Shown here: one piece after another, positions 16,992-26,056 of the stretch
How the letters are laid out: each line of letters starts with the position of its first letter
How positions within the stretch are numbered: position 1 is the stretch's first letter
DNA from: Acidimicrobiia bacterium
GTDB lineage: Bacteria; Actinomycetota; Acidimicrobiia; Spongiisociales; Spongiisociaceae
Length of the DNA stretch: 64,000 nt
Reading direction: 5' to 3'
Assembly (NCBI GenBank): GCA_021296345.1
Contig: JAGWAN010000001.1
Coordinates: 1-64,000 of the forward strand
Position numbers and translations under genes: made by a program
Notes under the pieces: model-generated
Databases searched by the model: none
What the model was told of the DNA's origin: nothing
What the model saw: the letters and a program-made list of their open reading frames with translations, nothing else

Positions 16992-18107
16992 TTGAAGATA
17001 GCGCGGATGACCGCGACCCCGGTTGAGGTCCCCCGGTTGGCGCGCCTCCTCCCCAAGACAGCCCACGGCCAGGTTCTGGCGAGCCGCTACGTGGTTCTGG
17101 AACTGGAAAGCAACTCGGGCGTGGTGGGAATCGGTGAGGTCACCTGCTCGCCGGCATGGAACGGCGAGGAGGCGTTGGAAACATCCCGGCTCCTATCAGG
17201 CCCGCTCCAATCGGAACTCGTGGGGGCCGATCCTCTCTCATGGGCCGATGTCTCCACCCGATTCGACCGGACGATTCACGATCGCCCCTTTCTCCGAGCG
17301 GCGGTGGAGATGGCGTGCCTCGATCTCGCCGCCCGACACTTCGACGTGCCTGCATATGTCCTTCTAGGTGGCGCCTACCGAACCCGGATCGCCACCAAGA
17401 TCGTCCTGCCGGCCAGGGAGATCGAAACCGTCCGCGCAATGGCCGGCGGGTTGCTCGGGCTCGGCATCACGACGCTCAAGGTCAAAGTCGGGCTCGAGGT
17501 TGAGGGAGACATCGCCCGAGTCGCCGCCGTGAGGGAGACCCTCGGGCCCGATGTGAGGATCACGGTGGACGCCAACGAAGGTTGGTCGCCGGAAGAGGCG
17601 AGGTCGGCGGTGGAACGGCTGGATGGGCTCGGCGTGGTAGCGGTCGAGCAGCCACTTTCGCGTCGAGCCTGGGAAGCCTCGGCAGCTCTACGGCGTATGA
17701 CCGGCATGGCTGTTATGGGCGACGAGTCCATATGGACCCGGCGTGATGTAATCGAAGCTGCGCGAACAGGGGGCTTCGACACCGTGAACCTTTATCCGGG
17801 CAAGTGCGGTGGGCTACGAAGGACGATCTCGATGGCGGATCTGGCGCGTGGGCTCGGACTCGCCGTCTCGTACGGCTCCAACCTGGAACTCGGAATCGGA
17901 AGCGCTGCCATGGCTCATGCCGCAGCAGCGACCAGGCAACTGAGCCCCGTGGTTCCCGCCGACCTCATCGGCCCCCTCTACTTCGAGTCGACCATGGTCG
18001 CGGATGCCGGATTCGTACGGTGGGATGGCGCCGACGTGCCTCCAGGTACCGGTCTCGGTATACAACTCGACCGGAAGGCGCTGGAGCGTTACCGGATCCC
18101 GCTCTGA
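16992..18107 (+). CDS. Enolase-superfamily protein, MLE type (second of pair)
   Basis: 371 residues from TTG 16992. Motifs KVKVG, VDANEGW, VEQPL and MGDES mark the barrel. As in its upstream neighbour the second-face lysine position is Tyr (NLYPGKCGG); the lysine two residues before GG is retained. The two proteins are clear paralogues and lie 34 bases apart, so they may act on stereoisomers of one substrate or form a mixed oligomer. The gene ends ten bases from the convergent IclR stop. Confidence 0.8.
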   Translation: MKIARMTATPVEVPRLARLLPKTAHGQVLASRYVVLELESNSGVVGIGEVTCSPAWNGEEALETSRLLSGPLQSELVGADPLSWADVSTRFDRTIHDRPFLRAAVEMACLDLAARHFDVPAYVLLGGAYRTRIATKIVLPAREIETVRAMAGGLLGLGITTLKVKVGLEVEGDIARVAAVRETLGPDVRITVDANEGWSPEEARSAVERLDGLGVVAVEQPLSRRAWEASAALRRMTGMAVMGDESIWTRRDVIEAARTGGFDTVNLYPGKCGGLRRTISMADLARGLGLAVSYGSNLELGIGSAAMAHAAAATRQLSPVVPADLIGPLYFESTMVADAGFVRWDGADVPPGTGLGIQLDRKALERYRIPL

Positions 18108-18117
18108 CTCATCGCAG

Positions 18118-18861
18118 CTACCGCGGATGTAACGCAAGCGAGGGATTCATCGCCTCTACGCGTTCGAGCATGGCGGGGACCAGCGTCATCATCTTTTCCC
18201 TGGTCCATCGGTAAGACGGTCCGGTAATCGACAGCGCCACAGCGTCGCGGTTACGCCCGAGGCGGAGCGAGAACCCCAGACAACATACTCCAACGCGCCC
18301 TTCCTCGAAATCGAGGCTGTACCCGCGCTCCTTCGTACGAGCCACCTCTGCTCTGAGAGCCGCCTCGTCGGTAATCGAGAACTGTGTCAATGCATCCAAG
18401 TCGAGCCGGCTGACAACGGAATCCAGTTGGTCGCCGGTGAGTGCCGCTAGATAGGCCTTGCCTAGGGCCGAGGCGTGTAGAGCATCCCGGGTGCCGAGTT
18501 CACAAGAGACGCGCAGTGGGTTATGGCTCTCCACCCTCCCTACGATCAGCATCCGCTGACCGTGTGGTACGGCGATATGCACGGTCTCTCCGGACATTGC
18601 CCGGAGATCCTCGGCAAGCTGCAGCGCCTCTTGGAAGGAAGTCCCCGCTGCTGCCGCCTGACCCACAGCGATCAGATGAGGGCTGACCATGTAGGTCCGC
18701 CGATCATCCAGCACCATCCAATCAAGTTCCCGGAGGGTGTTCAACAACCGGAGGGCATTCGACTTGTGAACACCCAGCTCCTGAGCCACATCATCCAGCC
18801 TTACTCTGCCCTCGCGGGCCACGAACTCGACTGCGCGAACGACCCTCGCAACAGTTTCCAT
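18118..18861 (-). CDS. IclR-family transcriptional regulator
   Basis: 247 residues. An N-terminal winged helix (RLDDVAQELGVHKSNALRLL, residues about 21-40) is followed by the IclR effector domain with LHASALGKAYLAAL and CCLGFSLR. Such regulators bind small carboxylic acids or sugars. ATG 18861 is preferred to GTG 18870 because GAAGGGG lies upstream at suitable spacing. It is divergent from the PotD-like gene at 19158 and convergent with the enolase pair. It is the only transcription factor found in the 6-31 kb catabolic region, so it is the likely ligand for the operators at 11708 and 19088. Confidence 0.88.
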   Translation of the reverse strand: METVARVVRAVEFVAREGRVRLDDVAQELGVHKSNALRLLNTLRELDWMVLDDRRTYMVSPHLIAVGQAAAAGTSFQEALQLAEDLRAMSGETVHIAVPHGQRMLIVGRVESHNPLRVSCELGTRDALHASALGKAYLAALTGDQLDSVVSRLDLDALTQFSITDEAALRAEVARTKERGYSLDFEEGRVGVCCLGFSLRLGRNRDAVALSITGPSYRWTREKMMTLVPAMLERVEAMNPSLALHPR

Positions 18862-18927
18862 CAGTACCACCCCTTCTGCGCCAGGAAGCCCGCTGTGGAA
18901 GGTAACCGACCGAGGCGGCGACCACGA

Positions 18928-18942
18928 GTTCGGCTACCGAAC
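18928..18942. promoter_or_regulatory. Inverted repeat upstream of the IclR gene
   Basis: GTTCGG, spacer CTA, CCGAAC. A perfect 6-3-6 inverted repeat 67 bases before the IclR start. It may be an autoregulatory site; it differs from the CGCAAC operators. Confidence 0.4.
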
Positions 18943-19087
18943 AAGACCCGATCCAACCTGCGCCCGCACCTGATTCACCGGAGCACATTCCTGGGGCCCG
19001 CACCGGACTGAGCGGACACGGCAACCCGTGATACCGACCCCACCCGACCACTTGACACCTTCGATTGATCATGACGATAATGTTCAA

Positions 19088-19113
19088 CGCAAAGCAGTTG
19101 CGCTCAGCGCAAC
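19088..19113. promoter_or_regulatory. Three-half-site operator, copy B
   Basis: CGCAAA (19088-19093), GTTGCG (19097-19102) and CGCAAC (19108-19113), with spacers of 3 and 5 bases exactly as at 11708-11733. It lies 44 bases before ATG 19158, nearly the same distance as copy A from its gene. It probably controls the importer operon. Confidence 0.62.
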
Positions 19114-19157
19114 ATCATACACAGGTGGAGAAGGTCTTCTCCACGGAGGAGGACTTG

Positions 19158-20351
19158 ATGGCGATACGAGGACGAGCGATCACCGCGGTCATGGCCCTCT
19201 GTCTCGTGGCAGCCGCATGCGGCAGCGACGAACCTGCGTCTACCACGGCGGCGGCGACCACAGCCGCACCCACCACAGCGGCGGCCACCACCGTGGCAGC
19301 TGCCGAAGAAATGGGCGCGTGCGACGGGGCCACTTTGAGCTTCATAGGCCTTGATGGCGAAGCCGGAGAGGTGGAGCTCGAGGCCTGGCGGGAGGAGAAC
19401 AACGTCTCTCTCGAGACCAACTGGCCAGGTAACTGGCAGCAGTTCGTCACCGCGATCAAGGTCGGCGATGTCTACGACCTGGCCACCATCGCCTATTTCC
19501 AGGCACAACGTCAGATCGAGGCCGGTCTCTTCCACCCGATCGACACCAGCCGGCTCGAGAACTGGAACACGATGTTCGCGGGTCTGCGCGAGAACGTATC
19601 GCTGCGCGGCGCCGACGGCCAGGTATACGGCGTGCCCATAGCCTGGGGCGACGGTCCGTTCATATATCACCCTGAACGAGTCGCCAATCCGCCCCAGTCG
19701 GTCCTGGAACTGTCCGGGCCGGAGTGGGAGGGCCGCTTCACCATGTTCGATTCGCCCATCTGGCTCTTCTCGATGCTCGCGGTCGGACTCGGATTCGACG
19801 ACGGGGTCGGCGAGAAGACCTATGTCACAGATGAGCAGATGCTGACGATCAAGGACGAGGCGATCAAGATCGTTAGGAACGCAGCCGGCTTTACAAACGG
19901 TTACCGGGACGCAACCGATACGATCGTCGCCGGCGACTCGGACCTCAACCTGGATGGCTGGGAAGCCATGCTCACCTGGGCAGAAGAGCAGGGCGAGACC
20001 CTCGCCTTCGACTTCTTCGTGGAGTCCGGCGGAGGGGGCTGGTGGGACGGCCTTGCCATACCTGTCACCGCGGACGATATCGACTGCGCCTACGAGTACA
20101 TCGACCTGATGATCTCCGATGAGATCAACGCGCAGGTCGGCGAGAACCTGGTGTCTGGTGTCGTGAACGAGGTGTCGGCCACGCTGGCGGGTCCTGGCGC
20201 CCAGATCTACGACTACGACCTGGTACGACCGGAAGTGCCGGAGGTGTCGTTCCGGGACCAGTCGCCACCCGAGGACGACGAGGCTGAGGAGGGCATCGCA
20301 TCATTCTCCGACTGGCTCAACACCTGGGAAGAGGTCAAGGCAGAACTCTAA
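19158..20351 (+). CDS. PotD/spermidine-type ABC substrate-binding lipoprotein
   Basis: 397 residues. A signal peptide ends in the lipobox LVAAACG, and a Thr/Ala linker of about 25 residues follows. The rest is a type II solute-binding protein of the polyamine/iron/thiamine class. ATG 19158 is preceded by ACGGAGGAGG. It is the first gene of the five-gene operon 19158-24200. The ligand may be an amine, amide or small organic acid; the operon's amidase favours an amide-containing compound, but that is inference. Confidence 0.87.
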   Translation: MAIRGRAITAVMALCLVAAACGSDEPASTTAAATTAAPTTAAATTVAAAEEMGACDGATLSFIGLDGEAGEVELEAWREENNVSLETNWPGNWQQFVTAIKVGDVYDLATIAYFQAQRQIEAGLFHPIDTSRLENWNTMFAGLRENVSLRGADGQVYGVPIAWGDGPFIYHPERVANPPQSVLELSGPEWEGRFTMFDSPIWLFSMLAVGLGFDDGVGEKTYVTDEQMLTIKDEAIKIVRNAAGFTNGYRDATDTIVAGDSDLNLDGWEAMLTWAEEQGETLAFDFFVESGGGGWWDGLAIPVTADDIDCAYEYIDLMISDEINAQVGENLVSGVVNEVSATLAGPGAQIYDYDLVRPEVPEVSFRDQSPPEDDEAEEGIASFSDWLNTWEEVKAEL

Positions 20352-20384
20352 GCAGACTCGAACTGAGCTTGTACGCAACAAAGA

Positions 20385-21317
20385 GTGGCTGATCTAGCGA
20401 CAGTCGACAACCGAGAGCCTCCGCGGATGAACGACCCTGCGTCGTCGGTCGCGGGGGCTCTCGTCCGCAAGTGCCGCCGCGACCGGGTGGCGGCATGGCT
20501 CCAGTTGCTACCGGGATCGACGTTCTTCATCGCGTTCTTCCTGGTGCCCCTGTTGGGCCTGCTGGCGATGAGCTTCTTCCGCCTCGTCGACTTCGAGCCG
20601 GTGGCGGACTTCACCCTTTCCAACTATGCCGAGGTTCTGACGAGCAGCGTGCATGCCCGGCTGGCGCTACGCACGGTCCAAGCGGCGACGATCGTCACCG
20701 CCATCGTCCTCCTAATCAGCTTCCCCTTCGCCTACACGCTGAACTTCGTCTTCCGTAAGCACCGCCAGCTGCTGTTCTTCCTGGTCCTGGTCAGCTTGTT
20801 CGGCGGGTACATCGTCCGGATATACGCATGGCGCAGCATCTTGGGTAACCAGGGGGTGATCAACCAGGGTCTCATGGCGCTAAGCATCGTGGACGAACCC
20901 GTCAGGGAACTTCTCAACAGCATGTACGCGGTGGGAGCGTCGTTGGTGAATTTCCTGATACCGCTCGGGGTGCTCCCAATCTATGCCGCGATGCAGAACG
21001 TGTCGCCGGGAATAGCCGAGGCGGCCCGCGACCTCGGTGCGTCGAGGTTGCGCGCTGCTCGCCAGATCGTGCTCCCCCTGTCGATGAGAGGAGTACGGGC
21101 AGCCGCCGCATTCGTCTTCATCGCCACACTGGGTGAGTGGGTCACACCGCGACTGCTGGGAGGGACCAAGGATCTTCTGATCGGGAACCGGATCGAGTAC
21201 TACTTCGGGGCCTCACTGGAGTGGCCCGCCGGCGCCGCCCTCGCCATCACGCTGATCGTCGGGATGGGCGTCGCCGCGTACGCGATCATGTCCCTGATGA
21301 AGCGGTTGGCAAGATGA
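20385..21317 (+). CDS. ABC transporter permease (PotB-like)
   Basis: 310 residues with about six membrane segments, the first at about residues 42-65 (TFFIAFFLVPLLGLLAMSFF). The EAA coupling loop EAARDLGASRLRAARQIVLP lies at about 209-228. It pairs with the permease at 21314, whose ATG overlaps this stop. Start GTG 20385 gives a 40-residue cytoplasmic lead; ATG 20427 would shorten it. Confidence 0.88.
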   Translation: MADLATVDNREPPRMNDPASSVAGALVRKCRRDRVAAWLQLLPGSTFFIAFFLVPLLGLLAMSFFRLVDFEPVADFTLSNYAEVLTSSVHARLALRTVQAATIVTAIVLLISFPFAYTLNFVFRKHRQLLFFLVLVSLFGGYIVRIYAWRSILGNQGVINQGLMALSIVDEPVRELLNSMYAVGASLVNFLIPLGVLPIYAAMQNVSPGIAEAARDLGASRLRAARQIVLPLSMRGVRAAAAFVFIATLGEWVTPRLLGGTKDLLIGNRIEYYFGASLEWPAGAALAITLIVGMGVAAYAIMSLMKRLAR

Positions 21318-22150
21318 CCGCCACCACCGCATCGGCGCCGTCGCCCGGAGGTTGGCGGAGAGGGCTTGCCAAGCTTCGGCGGCGGCCGGTCGCTTCGGCA
21401 GGATTCGTCGGGGTGGTGATCGTCTACCTGTTCGCGCCCCTGATCGTGATGGTTGCCTTTTCTTTCAATTCGTCGCCCCGGCTCAGCTTCCCCTTCGCCG
21501 GCCTCTCGCTGCGCTGGTACGAGGAGATCTTCACCGACACCCTGGTACTCCGAGCCTTCCGCCGAAGCCTGCAGGCCGCGGTGGTGACGGCCGGAATCAC
21601 CGGGGTGCTGGGACTCTTAGGTGCGCTGGGAATCCTGAAGATCGCGAAGCGCGCCAGGGGGTTCATCCTGGCCATATCTGCAGCACCGCTCGCAGTACCC
21701 GGGCTCCTCTTCGCGATCGGATTGGCGATCATGTATCGACAGATAGGCATCGAACGCTCCATATGGGCTGCGAACCTGGGGCATGCGCTGATCGCCCTTC
21801 CGTTCGTCTTCCTGGTGGTCGGCGCGTCGCTCGAACGATTCCGCTTCACGCTGATCGAAGCAGCACAGGACCTGGGAGCGTCGCGCTGGCATGCGTTCCG
21901 GACGGTCACCCTCCCCCTGGTCCTTCCTGCCGTCCTGGGCGCGATGCTGCTCGCCGCGGCGATCTCCATCGACGACTTCGTGATCGCGTTCTTCACCGCC
22001 GGCCAGGACAAGACGTTGCCTCTCATCATGTACGGAAGGGTCCTGAAGGGCATCGACCCCACTTTGAACGCGATCGGTACAGTGATGCTCGTGTTGACGA
22101 CCAGCCTGGCATTCATGGCCGCCCGCCGTACCACGATCGGTGAGCGATGA
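21314..22150 (+). CDS. ABC transporter permease (PotC-like)
   Basis: 278 residues, starting at ATG 21314 in an ATGA overlap. About six membrane segments; the first is FVGVVIVYLFAPLIVMVAFSF, and the EAA loop reads EAAQDLGASRWHAFRTVTLP. It forms the heterodimeric channel with the protein at 20385. Its own stop overlaps the ATPase start at 22147. Confidence 0.88.
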   Translation: MTATTASAPSPGGWRRGLAKLRRRPVASAGFVGVVIVYLFAPLIVMVAFSFNSSPRLSFPFAGLSLRWYEEIFTDTLVLRAFRRSLQAAVVTAGITGVLGLLGALGILKIAKRARGFILAISAAPLAVPGLLFAIGLAIMYRQIGIERSIWAANLGHALIALPFVFLVVGASLERFRFTLIEAAQDLGASRWHAFRTVTLPLVLPAVLGAMLLAAAISIDDFVIAFFTAGQDKTLPLIMYGRVLKGIDPTLNAIGTVMLVLTTSLAFMAARRTTIGER

Positions 22151-23277
22151 GCGACGTATCAAGATACACCGAACATCCTGCTATCCGCCTCGACGGGGTG
22201 ACCAAGCGGTTCGGCGCGGTTCTGGCCGTGGACGACGTGACCCTCAAGATCGAGGAGGGGGAGTTCTTTTCGTTGCTCGGCCCGAGTGGATGTGGCAAGA
22301 CCACAACCCTGCGGATGCTGGCCGGTTTCGAGACCCCCGACGAGGGCTCGGTATACCTGCGAGGCGAGGATGTGACGCTGGTCCAGCCCAACAAGCGGGC
22401 AACCAACATGGTCTTCCAGAACTACGAGTTGTTCCCCCATATGACGGTGTTCAACAACGTGGCATACGGCCTCAAGCTCAAGAAGGTTCCCAAGCGCGAG
22501 ATCACGGAACGGGTCAACGACATGCTCGAGGTCGTCGGTGTGGGCGGCCTCGGTAAGCGCGCCGCCGACCAGCTTTCGGGTGGTCAGCAGCAGCGGGTGG
22601 CCCTGGCCAGAGCCCTGATCAACCGTCCCGCCGTGCTCCTGCTGGACGAACCGCTCAGCGCCCTCGACGTGAAACTGCGAAAGCGTATGCAGTTGGAACT
22701 GAAGTCGATCCAGGAAACTCTCGGCACCACCTTCGTCTACGTAACCCACGACCAGGAAGAAGCTCTGCTGATGTCCGACCGGGTCGGAATCATGAACGAG
22801 GGAGTGCTATTGCAAGTTGCTGCGCCCCGCACCATCTACGAGCAGCCGGCCGACGACTTCGTTGCGGACTTCGTCGGGACTTTGAACGAACTCACCATCC
22901 GTATCGAGAAGGTCGAAGGAGAACGGGGCCTGGTTGCCTCCGGAGACCAGGAGAGGATCTGGATGGACCTGCCCGGCGGCGGGACCGTCGGGGACATCGT
23001 CCGGCTTGCGGTCCGCCCCGAAGCGCTACAACTCACGCCGCGCCGTGAATGGGATGGAAGCCCCGACCTGAGCCACACCAGCGGCACGGTCTCCGATGTG
23101 ATCTACCTGGGCCCCTTCACACAATTCCTCGTCAATAGCGAACGGCTCGGGAGGATGCTCAGCCAACGGGTGAGCGATGCCGAGGCAGCGGCGATCCGAC
23201 CCGGCATGCAAGTGATCGTCAGCTGGCACCCCGACACGGCATTCATGCTGGCCGGGCCTGCGGCTGACACTCGATGA
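22147..23277 (+). CDS. ABC transporter ATP-binding protein (PotA-like)
   Basis: 376 residues. Walker A GPSGCGKTT, signature LSGGQQQR, Walker B LLLDEPLSALD and switch VTHDQEEAL are all present. A C-terminal TOBE domain from about residue 280 is typical of PotA/FbpC ATPases and often regulatory. It is translationally coupled to its neighbours on both sides by four-base overlaps (ATGA). Confidence 0.92.
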   Translation: MSDVSRYTEHPAIRLDGVTKRFGAVLAVDDVTLKIEEGEFFSLLGPSGCGKTTTLRMLAGFETPDEGSVYLRGEDVTLVQPNKRATNMVFQNYELFPHMTVFNNVAYGLKLKKVPKREITERVNDMLEVVGVGGLGKRAADQLSGGQQQRVALARALINRPAVLLLDEPLSALDVKLRKRMQLELKSIQETLGTTFVYVTHDQEEALLMSDRVGIMNEGVLLQVAAPRTIYEQPADDFVADFVGTLNELTIRIEKVEGERGLVASGDQERIWMDLPGGGTVGDIVRLAVRPEALQLTPRREWDGSPDLSHTSGTVSDVIYLGPFTQFLVNSERLGRMLSQRVSDAEAAAIRPGMQVIVSWHPDTAFMLAGPAADTR

Positions 23278-24200
23278 CGGGTGATGGCAGCCCTATCCCC
23301 TCCATCCGCCGCGACCTAGTCGGCTACAGCTACACGTCCGGGCCTGCTCCCCGCCTGACCGTGGAGGCGGGCACGACTGTGCGGTTCGAAACCTGGGACG
23401 CGCGGGCCGGCGCCCTTCTCGACCGCGAAGCCGGAAGGCCGTTCGAACTCCCACGACCCACACCTGGACGAGGCAATCCGCTGACCGGCCCCCTGGCCAT
23501 AAGGGGCGCCGAACCCGGCGATGCGCTCCTGGTGACGATCAACGACATAGCGTGCATCTCCCCTGGATGGTGCGGGGGTCACGCGCATGTGGGACCGCTA
23601 CCCGGAGGCCGCATTCCTCGCCCCCTTGGACGGGTATGTCCCCACGACGGCGAGTCGGTCCACTTCAACCGAGACGTGCTTCTGCCGCTGTCGCCGATGA
23701 TCGGCTGCATCGGGACCGCGGTGCCGGACGACCCCCCGAACGCGGGCGTCCCCGGGAGGCACGGCGGCAATCTGGACCATCCCGTCGTCGCGGTGGGGGC
23801 AGTGGTCCACATCCCGGTCTTCGTCAACGGAGGACTGGTGTACATAGGAGATGTTCACGCTGCGCAGGGCGACGGCGAGCTTTCCGGAATCGGCCTCGAG
23901 ATCCCCGCCGACGTAACCGTGACGGTGGACATCGACCATGGTCGGCAGCTGCAGTGGCCGTGGGTCGTCAACCAGGATCGGGTGATCGTGATGACCTCTG
24001 CCATCGAGTTCGCGGATGCTAGGCAGGAAGCGGTCGAGCAGGTAGTGCGAGTCCTCGAGACCCAACTCGGCTACGAGCCGGCGGATGCTCTCGCCCTCAT
24101 CTCGGTGGCCGGAGACTTGCGCATCGGCCAAGCGTTCGGCGGCATGGAGATGACGCTGAGACTCGAGATGCCGAGATCACTCGGCATAGTGCCTGGATAG
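23274..24200 (+). CDS. Acetamidase/formamidase family protein
   Basis: 308 residues, coupled to the ATPase by an ATGA overlap. The sequence matches the FmdA/AmdA family: IRGAEPGDALLVTI, CHPHD-like RVCPHDGESVHF, PLSPMIGCIGTAV and the GDVHAAQGDGE block with conserved His, Asp and Glu. These beta-rich zinc hydrolases release ammonia from small amides. Its place as the last gene of the importer operon suggests the imported compound, or an early product of it, is an amide. It is cytoplasmic with no signal peptide. Confidence 0.88.
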   Translation: MTGDGSPIPSIRRDLVGYSYTSGPAPRLTVEAGTTVRFETWDARAGALLDREAGRPFELPRPTPGRGNPLTGPLAIRGAEPGDALLVTINDIACISPGWCGGHAHVGPLPGGRIPRPLGRVCPHDGESVHFNRDVLLPLSPMIGCIGTAVPDDPPNAGVPGRHGGNLDHPVVAVGAVVHIPVFVNGGLVYIGDVHAAQGDGELSGIGLEIPADVTVTVDIDHGRQLQWPWVVNQDRVIVMTSAIEFADARQEAVEQVVRVLETQLGYEPADALALISVAGDLRIGQAFGGMEMTLRLEMPRSLGIVPG

Positions 24201-24327
24201 GACGTGCCTCCGCTGACTTCGTCGCCCGGTCGGCGCGAACGGCGGTTCCAGGACCGGACGATAGGATGGTTTGCGGATGGGAAGCACGCCTGCTGTCCCT
24301 CGTCAAGCAAACGTAGGAGGCTTCTTC

Positions 24328-24462
24328 ATGCCTGCCGCTTGCGGAACTTTCTACGTCACTATCGAGGCTGAGCCTCCCTTCCTGGAGCAGGACGGCATCA
24401 GACTCGGCTGCAACGTGGTCCGCAAGGAAGACTCCTACGTCCTCGAGTACGAGCATCGATGA
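24328..24462 (+). CDS. Small protein coupled to the DUF1697 gene
   Basis: 44 residues from ATG 24328, which has a strong TAGGAGG six bases upstream. The product (MPAACGTFYVTIEAEPPF, then a short mixed-charge tail) has two cysteines, no membrane segment and no recognised domain. Its stop overlaps the next start in ATGA, so it is translated with the DUF1697 protein. Function unknown. Confidence 0.5.
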   Translation: MPAACGTFYVTIEAEPPFLEQDGIRLGCNVVRKEDSYVLEYEHR

Positions 24463-24995
24463 CCGAGCGCTATCTCGTATTGCCGCGGGGCATCAACGTC
24501 GGGCCCCACAATCGGGTACCGATGGCGCAACTCAGGTCGAAGCTGGAGGACGCGGGCTACTCCGCCGTGGCGACCGTTCTAGCGAGCGGGAACGTGATCG
24601 TTTCGGCCGAATCGGACCGTCCTGCCGAGGTCGGCGACGCCATACGACGGCTCCTCAGCGACGAGTTCGACGTCAACGTCGCCTGCGTCGCCCGAACAGC
24701 TCGCCAGGTTCAGGGGGTACTCGACCGCAATCCGCTACGCGAGGTCGTCTCCAACCCGTCGCGCTATCTGGTGAACTTCCTCTCGGAGGCACCCGATCCC
24801 GAGGTGGTGGGGGCGCTGCTGGCAGAGGACCACAGCCCCGAAGCCATTGTGATCGAAGGCACCGAGGCATACGTCTGGACCCCGGATGGCGCCAAGGCGA
24901 TGACCCTCTCGTATGCGTACCTGGAACGGCGGTTGGGCGTCGTAGCCACCGCGCGCAACTGGAACACCATCAAGAAGATCGCTGCCAAGTTCTGA
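24459..24995 (+). CDS. DUF1697 domain protein
   Basis: 178 residues. The opening YLVLPRGINVGPHNRVPMAQLR and the following LASGNVIVSAE are the family's hallmark segments. Function of the family is unknown. It overlaps the 44-aa gene and ends 23 bases before the convergent AstE/AspA-like stop. It does not look part of the catabolic pathway. Confidence 0.85.
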   Translation: MTERYLVLPRGINVGPHNRVPMAQLRSKLEDAGYSAVATVLASGNVIVSAESDRPAEVGDAIRRLLSDEFDVNVACVARTARQVQGVLDRNPLREVVSNPSRYLVNFLSEAPDPEVVGALLAEDHSPEAIVIEGTEAYVWTPDGAKAMTLSYAYLERRLGVVATARNWNTIKKIAAKF

Positions 24996-25017
24996 TCTGC
25001 GTCACTCGCTGACGCTC

Positions 25018-26049
25018 TCACCCCGGCACGCACTGCGCTACGACGGCGATGTGTTGGCCCTGCTGCACCTGCGCATGCCAGGCGGCGGCGATCAGGTAAC
25101 CGTCCACGGCGGCGCGCACCCGCCAGGGATCCTCGTCAATACGGTGAAAGTCGTGCAGCAGACCCACGACCTCGCCCTTCACGACCTTCGATCCGCATTC
25201 GAGGAGCGGTTCGTAGTGTCCGGGCCACGGGGCCAAGACGTAGCAGGCCGGGTCGACCGCCTCGACGATGCGCTGCGTTCCCGCTGCGTGATGGGCTATG
25301 GGCGCCACATCAAGGTTCATCTGACCGGAGAGCATGGCGGCGGCGATCACACCGTGGCGCGCGTGGCGAACACCATCGGGACTCAGTGCACCTCCCCAGC
25401 CGAACTCGCCTCCCACAGATATCTTGCCCCTCCGTTCGGCGTCGCTGGTGAGCAGCCCGGGAGTCGCGTCCTGATAGGTCAGGATGAAGGGCACGCCGAA
25501 CCATTGTGCCATCTCGAGCATCGCTGCAGCTTGCCGATCATCGGGGACACGATGGAAGCTCGTGAGAGGCGCGAAGCGGGCCACGTCGCCACCGGAATGG
25601 AGGTCGATCACGACGTGGACATGAGGCCAGATGCTCGTTCGCACGAAGTCGGCTATGCGGTGGCTTATCCCGGATAGCGCCTCGTCGCGACCGGCCTCCT
25701 TCACAAAGGCTCTGTTGAGGTTGACACCGTCCGCCCCGACGCTCTCCCTCCGGCCGGCGCGAAAGGCTGGAGCGCTGATGACAGGGACCAGCACGACCCT
25801 TCCACTCACGGTGGCTTTGTCGATGTCCCGGAGAAGATGCTTGAGGGCCACCGGCCCCTCATACTCATCGCCATGGGTAGATCCGAAGGCCACTAAGCCA
25901 TGGCCTTCCCGGGCGTCGGGGCCCACCCACACCGTGAGCGGTATCAGCCAGTCACTCCAGATCGAGTCGTGCGGAAGGCTCACCCAGTAGTCACGGCGGC
26001 CCGGAGACACGACGTCCAGGTCATCCGGTGTGACTATGCGTCGAGACAT
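25018..26049 (-). CDS. AstE/AspA-family deacylase
   Basis: 343 residues. Motifs STHGDEYEGP (zinc His and Glu), GVNLNR, and VIDLHSGG (second zinc His) are those of succinylglutamate desuccinylase/aspartoacylase enzymes, which remove an acyl group from an amino acid. DoeB-type ectoine-degradation enzymes belong here too. ATG 26049 follows TAGGAG at four bases. It is the last gene of the minus-strand operon from 30232, implying that a pathway intermediate carries an N-acyl group. Confidence 0.85.
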   Translation of the reverse strand: MSRRIVTPDDLDVVSPGRRDYWVSLPHDSIWSDWLIPLTVWVGPDAREGHGLVAFGSTHGDEYEGPVALKHLLRDIDKATVSGRVVLVPVISAPAFRAGRRESVGADGVNLNRAFVKEAGRDEALSGISHRIADFVRTSIWPHVHVVIDLHSGGDVARFAPLTSFHRVPDDRQAAAMLEMAQWFGVPFILTYQDATPGLLTSDAERRGKISVGGEFGWGGALSPDGVRHARHGVIAAAMLSGQMNLDVAPIAHHAAGTQRIVEAVDPACYVLAPWPGHYEPLLECGSKVVKGEVVGLLHDFHRIDEDPWRVRAAVDGYLIAAAWHAQVQQGQHIAVVAQCVPG

Positions 26050-26056
26050 GCATCTC

